From positions 52,166,486 to 52,230,485 of the forward strand of contig CM055097.1 of assembly GCA_029204225.1 (NCBI GenBank): a stretch of DNA of 64,000 nt, in the 5' to 3' direction. Below, piece by piece: positions 61,005 to 64,000 of the stretch; the stretch's first letter is position 1, and every line of letters starts with the position of its first letter. The notes under the pieces are model-generated. The model was given only the letters and a program-made list of their open reading frames with translations. It had not been told where the DNA came from and ran no database searches. A program made the translations under genes and the position numbers. This DNA comes from Diphasiastrum complanatum (Eukaryota > Streptophyta > Lycopodiopsida > Lycopodiales > Lycopodiaceae).

Positions 61005-61507
61005 GCTTTAGTCTACCTTAGGGGGACTCAGGAGACTGGCCCATTTGCATTTACTATTTAGTATTTAGTATTTTGGTTAGTTTATAGAAATTAGGAGTTG
61101 ACTTTGACCTTTGAAGTTTTGAGATTATAAACTTGAGACTAGTTACTAGCAGATAGTAATTTGTTATCATGTGTACAGCGTTATTACCATTTGGCATTTA
61201 TGGATGAGTTAAAACTACATATATGAATCATGATTCAAGACTCAGGTAACAAGTTAACATTTTGGTAATGTTCAAATGTGGAATGTTTCAATTATCAATG
61301 TTGAATGTCGAATGGGATTTGTACTCACAAACTATGATAAGTTGTAAGTTGTAACTTGTTAATAGTTAAAAGTTACACAATGCACATTGTATACATTGTC
61401 AATTTTGTGAAATTTGAATCATTGAACATTTTACCACTAACTAACCAATGACATAATACATATGTAATATGTAATATGTATGTTGTGAAATTAATGTCTT
61501 ATTTAAA

Positions 61508-61605
61508 AAACCCTAAAACCGATTCGCCGGTTCGAACCTGGAGAAGCCGATTCTTTCCCGATTCAAACTCGATTCAAACACGGTTCGAAAAGGCAATTCG
61601 AAAGG
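61508..61605 (+). repeat. Dispersed ~100-bp repeat, copy 2
   Basis: Counterpart of 59,478-59,575 with about 85-90% similarity by eye. It is followed by gypsy integrase sequence after about 75 bases. Confidence 0.8.
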
Positions 61606-61679
61606 TACCCTCAAACATTGAACGTGCTTGAACCTAGATCACCAAATTCAATATAGACTCGAACGATCAAGTTTCAGAA

Positions 61680-62225
61680 AGTAGCAGATTTCCTACACGA
61701 TATGCAGGAAAATAGATAGCACGTGAGAATGTCCACTGTGCCCAATATAGGGACCAACATTGTGCTAATCTGAAAAGATCGCCTTGAGACTTTCAAGTGG
61801 GGGATTGGATGTATATGAGAATCCTGACAAGTTCTAGTGTAATGTGTACCGGCAAGCATTAGAAGTTGTCCCCTAGATATAGAGGACCATATCAAATCTT
61901 GAAAAAGATCGAATCCTTGGCTTACCATTTGGACCTCCCGGAGGGAACTCAAGTGCATCCGGGTTTTCACGTAAGCCGACTCAAGAAGAGTCTACGTGAA
62001 GGGGAGCATCTTGGTTCTGGAGACCAATTGGACCTGTTGGATTGAATCATCGGGTGTGTCTCGGCTTGAACCCGAAACGATCTTGGATACAAGAACTACA
62101 CGATTGAGGAATCGTATAGTTACCAAATATCTGGTTTGATGGAAGGGAAACACCGACGATGATGATTCCTGGGAACATGAAGGGAGCTTAAGGAGAAATT
62201 TCCCTAGCTTTAAGTTCTGAGGTCA
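61680..62225 (+). pseudogene. Ty3/gypsy integrase C-terminal region
   Basis: Frames read FQVGDWMYMRI-like sequence at about 61,795, then SPRYRGPYQILKKIESLAYH at about 61,870, LDLPEGTQVHPGFHVSRLKK and a tail ending NFPSFKF. The pattern (L/S)P(R/K)..GP(Y/F).I........Y.L.LP....(I/V)HP.FHVS.LK is the well-known C-terminal domain after the gypsy integrase core. A stop and shifts occur in the first 150 bases. It is followed by a polypurine tract and an LTR-like start. Confidence 0.88.
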
Positions 62226-62236
62226 CAACTTGAATA

Positions 62237-62253
62237 AGGGGGGAAGAACGTCA
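62237..62253 (+). promoter_or_regulatory. Polypurine tract before LTR-like start
   Basis: AGGGGGGAAGAACG is followed within three bases by TGCCCACGATTGG at 62,254, in the place expected for a 3' LTR. Confidence 0.6.
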
Positions 62254-63090
62254 TGCCCACGATTGGTCTTGGATAGCGTGTCCCGCTAGAGATCAATAGC
62301 CTACAACCTGTAAGCTAATTATGATTATGAGGGGTTTGGGGCCCTCATGTGCATATGGTCATAATTAATGGTTGTAGGCCTAAACTCATGATGGTGGATA
62401 GGATATAAGTATACCCATTGGGCTCTCACTTGTGTATGCTTGATTTGGTGCTAGTAGCTATATGTTGCTAGTAAGACTCCTCTATCCCTTGTGAGTGATT
62501 GATCCATAGCTTGGAGGCCATATCCGTAAGATCTAGGTTTGGTTGGGTTGGTTTGTCCAACATCCGTACCCTTCGACTACTATCGAACTCACTTTTTGGA
62601 GTTGGATACAAAAGGCTTCCCAGTTCTAGTATGCTACTTAGATTCAAGATCATCTCAGGGTCGTAGATTCATATTGGGACAACTCCGAGTCTCATTACAT
62701 AAGCTTAGATTGAGACTGGACGCTTCCAGGGTACTTCAAGGGAGGTGAGGATTTGCCAAATATGTTCCTTAGCTGAGGTGGAGTCTAAGGATCACTTCAT
62801 ACTCAGCTGCCCACTTACTATGAGATCAAGGGAGATATCATTGTCTATTCTAAGATGCACTTGTTACAGTGCGGTCATTTATAGCGTATATACGTGAGTT
62901 GTTCCTACTATGATAGTATCTATATTAGGCAATTAACATTCCTCGACATAGAGACCAAAGACGATGTACCATTTAAGTTCATTTTGTTGCTAAGAGTTAC
63001 ATGTCCTACCATGAAGAGACACACCCCACAAACAACTTCCTCGACAACGTCATCTTTCTTCAGTAGTAGTAGGATATGATGACAGCATAT
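62254..63090 (+). repeat. Putative gypsy 3' LTR (end not fixed)
   Basis: Begins TGCCCACG after the polypurine tract. It contains a TATA-like GGATATAAGTATACCC at about 62,399-62,414, suitable for an LTR promoter. The 3' boundary was not identified. Confidence 0.5.
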
Positions 63091-63249
63091 CATACCATTA
63101 TATTTGCATTATATTCATCTCAAATCTTAGCAGTTAGATTTACATGTATCCTTTTCCTACTACTTTGGAGATGTTTCATACATGATACACTCCTATTGAT
63201 ACCTCTTTCATCTGATATGCCTTTTAGCATAAAAAAGACATTAATAAAG

Positions 63250-63253
<4 letters not shown>

Positions 63254-63316
<63 letters not shown>
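63254..63316. repeat. (CT)n microsatellite, ~63 bp
   Basis: A pure CT run. The preceding ~40 bases (CCTTTTAGCATAAAAAAGAC) are related to those before the next CT tract. Confidence 0.95.
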
Positions 63317-63319
<3 letters not shown>

Positions 63320-63902
63320 CGCCCGCCCATCTTCGAGGCTACTCCTGCCTGCTATGCCACACCCATCACTCCACCTTCAACGCCAGCAGAAACCTTCAGC
63401 ATTACAGTACAAGACTGGATACAACCTGGTGAACTAAAAAGGACACCAACACTCATCTTAGGTTTCACATCAATTGAGCATCGACAGTAAGTGTTACTTA
63501 GATGGCCTAAGCTATGAGATACGAATATCTATATGGACGAAGATTTGACATTCATGTAGGTTGAAGAATGTGAAAAGGCCCTCCAGGGGGACAGATCCAT
63601 AGGGCAACGTCTTTATCTACAGGGACGGTTGTATATGACTTGTTGAAAGCAAATCAATCTCTAAAAACTACAGTGAATTAGTAAATGTTACCGAGTTAGA
63701 ACTTTAAAGACCAGAGACTTGTCCAGTTGATCTTGTAAATAGTTGCATTTTACCCTATATATTCTTGGACCATCTATTTTCAGTTTTACGGTTACAATTT
63801 AGATTTTTTACGACATTGATCCATTTGGCTGCCATAGATATCATGTAAGTTTTATCCTGTCTTATAAGCCTTTTGGCATGGAAAAGATGTTAATAACGTG
63901 CG

Positions 63903-63903
<1 letters not shown>
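63317..63903. other. No recognisable gene
   Basis: No family is recognised. About 40 bases directly before the second CT tract (CCTTTTGGCATGGAAAAGAT) mirror the flank of the first. Confidence 0.4.

Positions 63904-63964
<61 letters not shown>
63904..63964. repeat. (CT)n microsatellite, ~60 bp
   Basis: A CT run with one early interruption (CTCTTTCTC). Confidence 0.95.
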
Positions 63965-63967
<3 letters not shown>

Positions 63968-64000
63968 CTAAAAGTTTCCACCATTTTGAGGCCCAGAAAG

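Overview
The window looks like nuclear DNA of a vascular land plant with a large, retrotransposon-rich genome. Evidence is the density of decayed Ty1/copia and Ty3/gypsy elements, plant-type LINE pieces, long (CT)n/(GA)n/(TA)n microsatellites, and one recognisable host gene whose intron exceeds 8 kb. A gymnosperm or fern would fit; the sequence alone does not settle it. No bacterial-type genes, CRISPR arrays, rRNA or tRNA genes were recognised.

Layout. 1-6.4 kb: gene-free, with decayed local duplications, two primer-binding-site-like motifs and two long dinucleotide tracts. 6.4-12.5 kb: a Ty1/copia element on the minus strand (copia-1), split by a 1.2-kb foldback element with a nearly closed hairpin. 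12.5-19 kb: gypsy debris (RT, gag) and two fields of short tandem repeats. 18.9-42.3 kb: a very large inverted repeat made of nested retroelements. Its arms (about 18.9-27.6 kb and 31.7-42.3 kb) share the same copia-into-gypsy junction, the same deletion in the gypsy RT, and the same insertion of a non-autonomous LTR element (19,505-23,673, target duplication ATCAA). Its spacer (27.6-31.7 kb) holds the rest of a second copia element and a gypsy gag. 42.3-44.9 kb: minus-strand gypsy gag, a tRNA-Asp-type PBS and the end of an LTR. 44.9-47.5 kb: a broken plus-strand copia element. 47.5-49.9 kb: LINE ORF1 (DUF4283-type) and LINE ORF2 remnants.

51.2-64 kb: the last two coding exons of a plant Deg/Do-like serine protease lie on the minus strand (51,182-51,463 and 59,790-59,840), separated by an 8.3-kb intron that contains a gypsy end with its LTR, a LINE RT fragment and an acidic/basic low-complexity ORF. 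The rest of that gene would lie beyond 64 kb or in exons I could not see. Further right are a second acidic-to-basic terminal exon (60.7-61.0 kb), another gypsy integrase tail with LTR start (61.7-62.3 kb) and two CT tracts with related flanks.

All transposon reading frames here are interrupted, so no autonomous element is likely active. The features most worth a second look are the giant inverted repeat with uneven divergence between its arms, the non-autonomous LTR element with occupied and empty forms of its target site, the foldback element, and the Deg gene with its micro-exon. I found no convincing new coding system.
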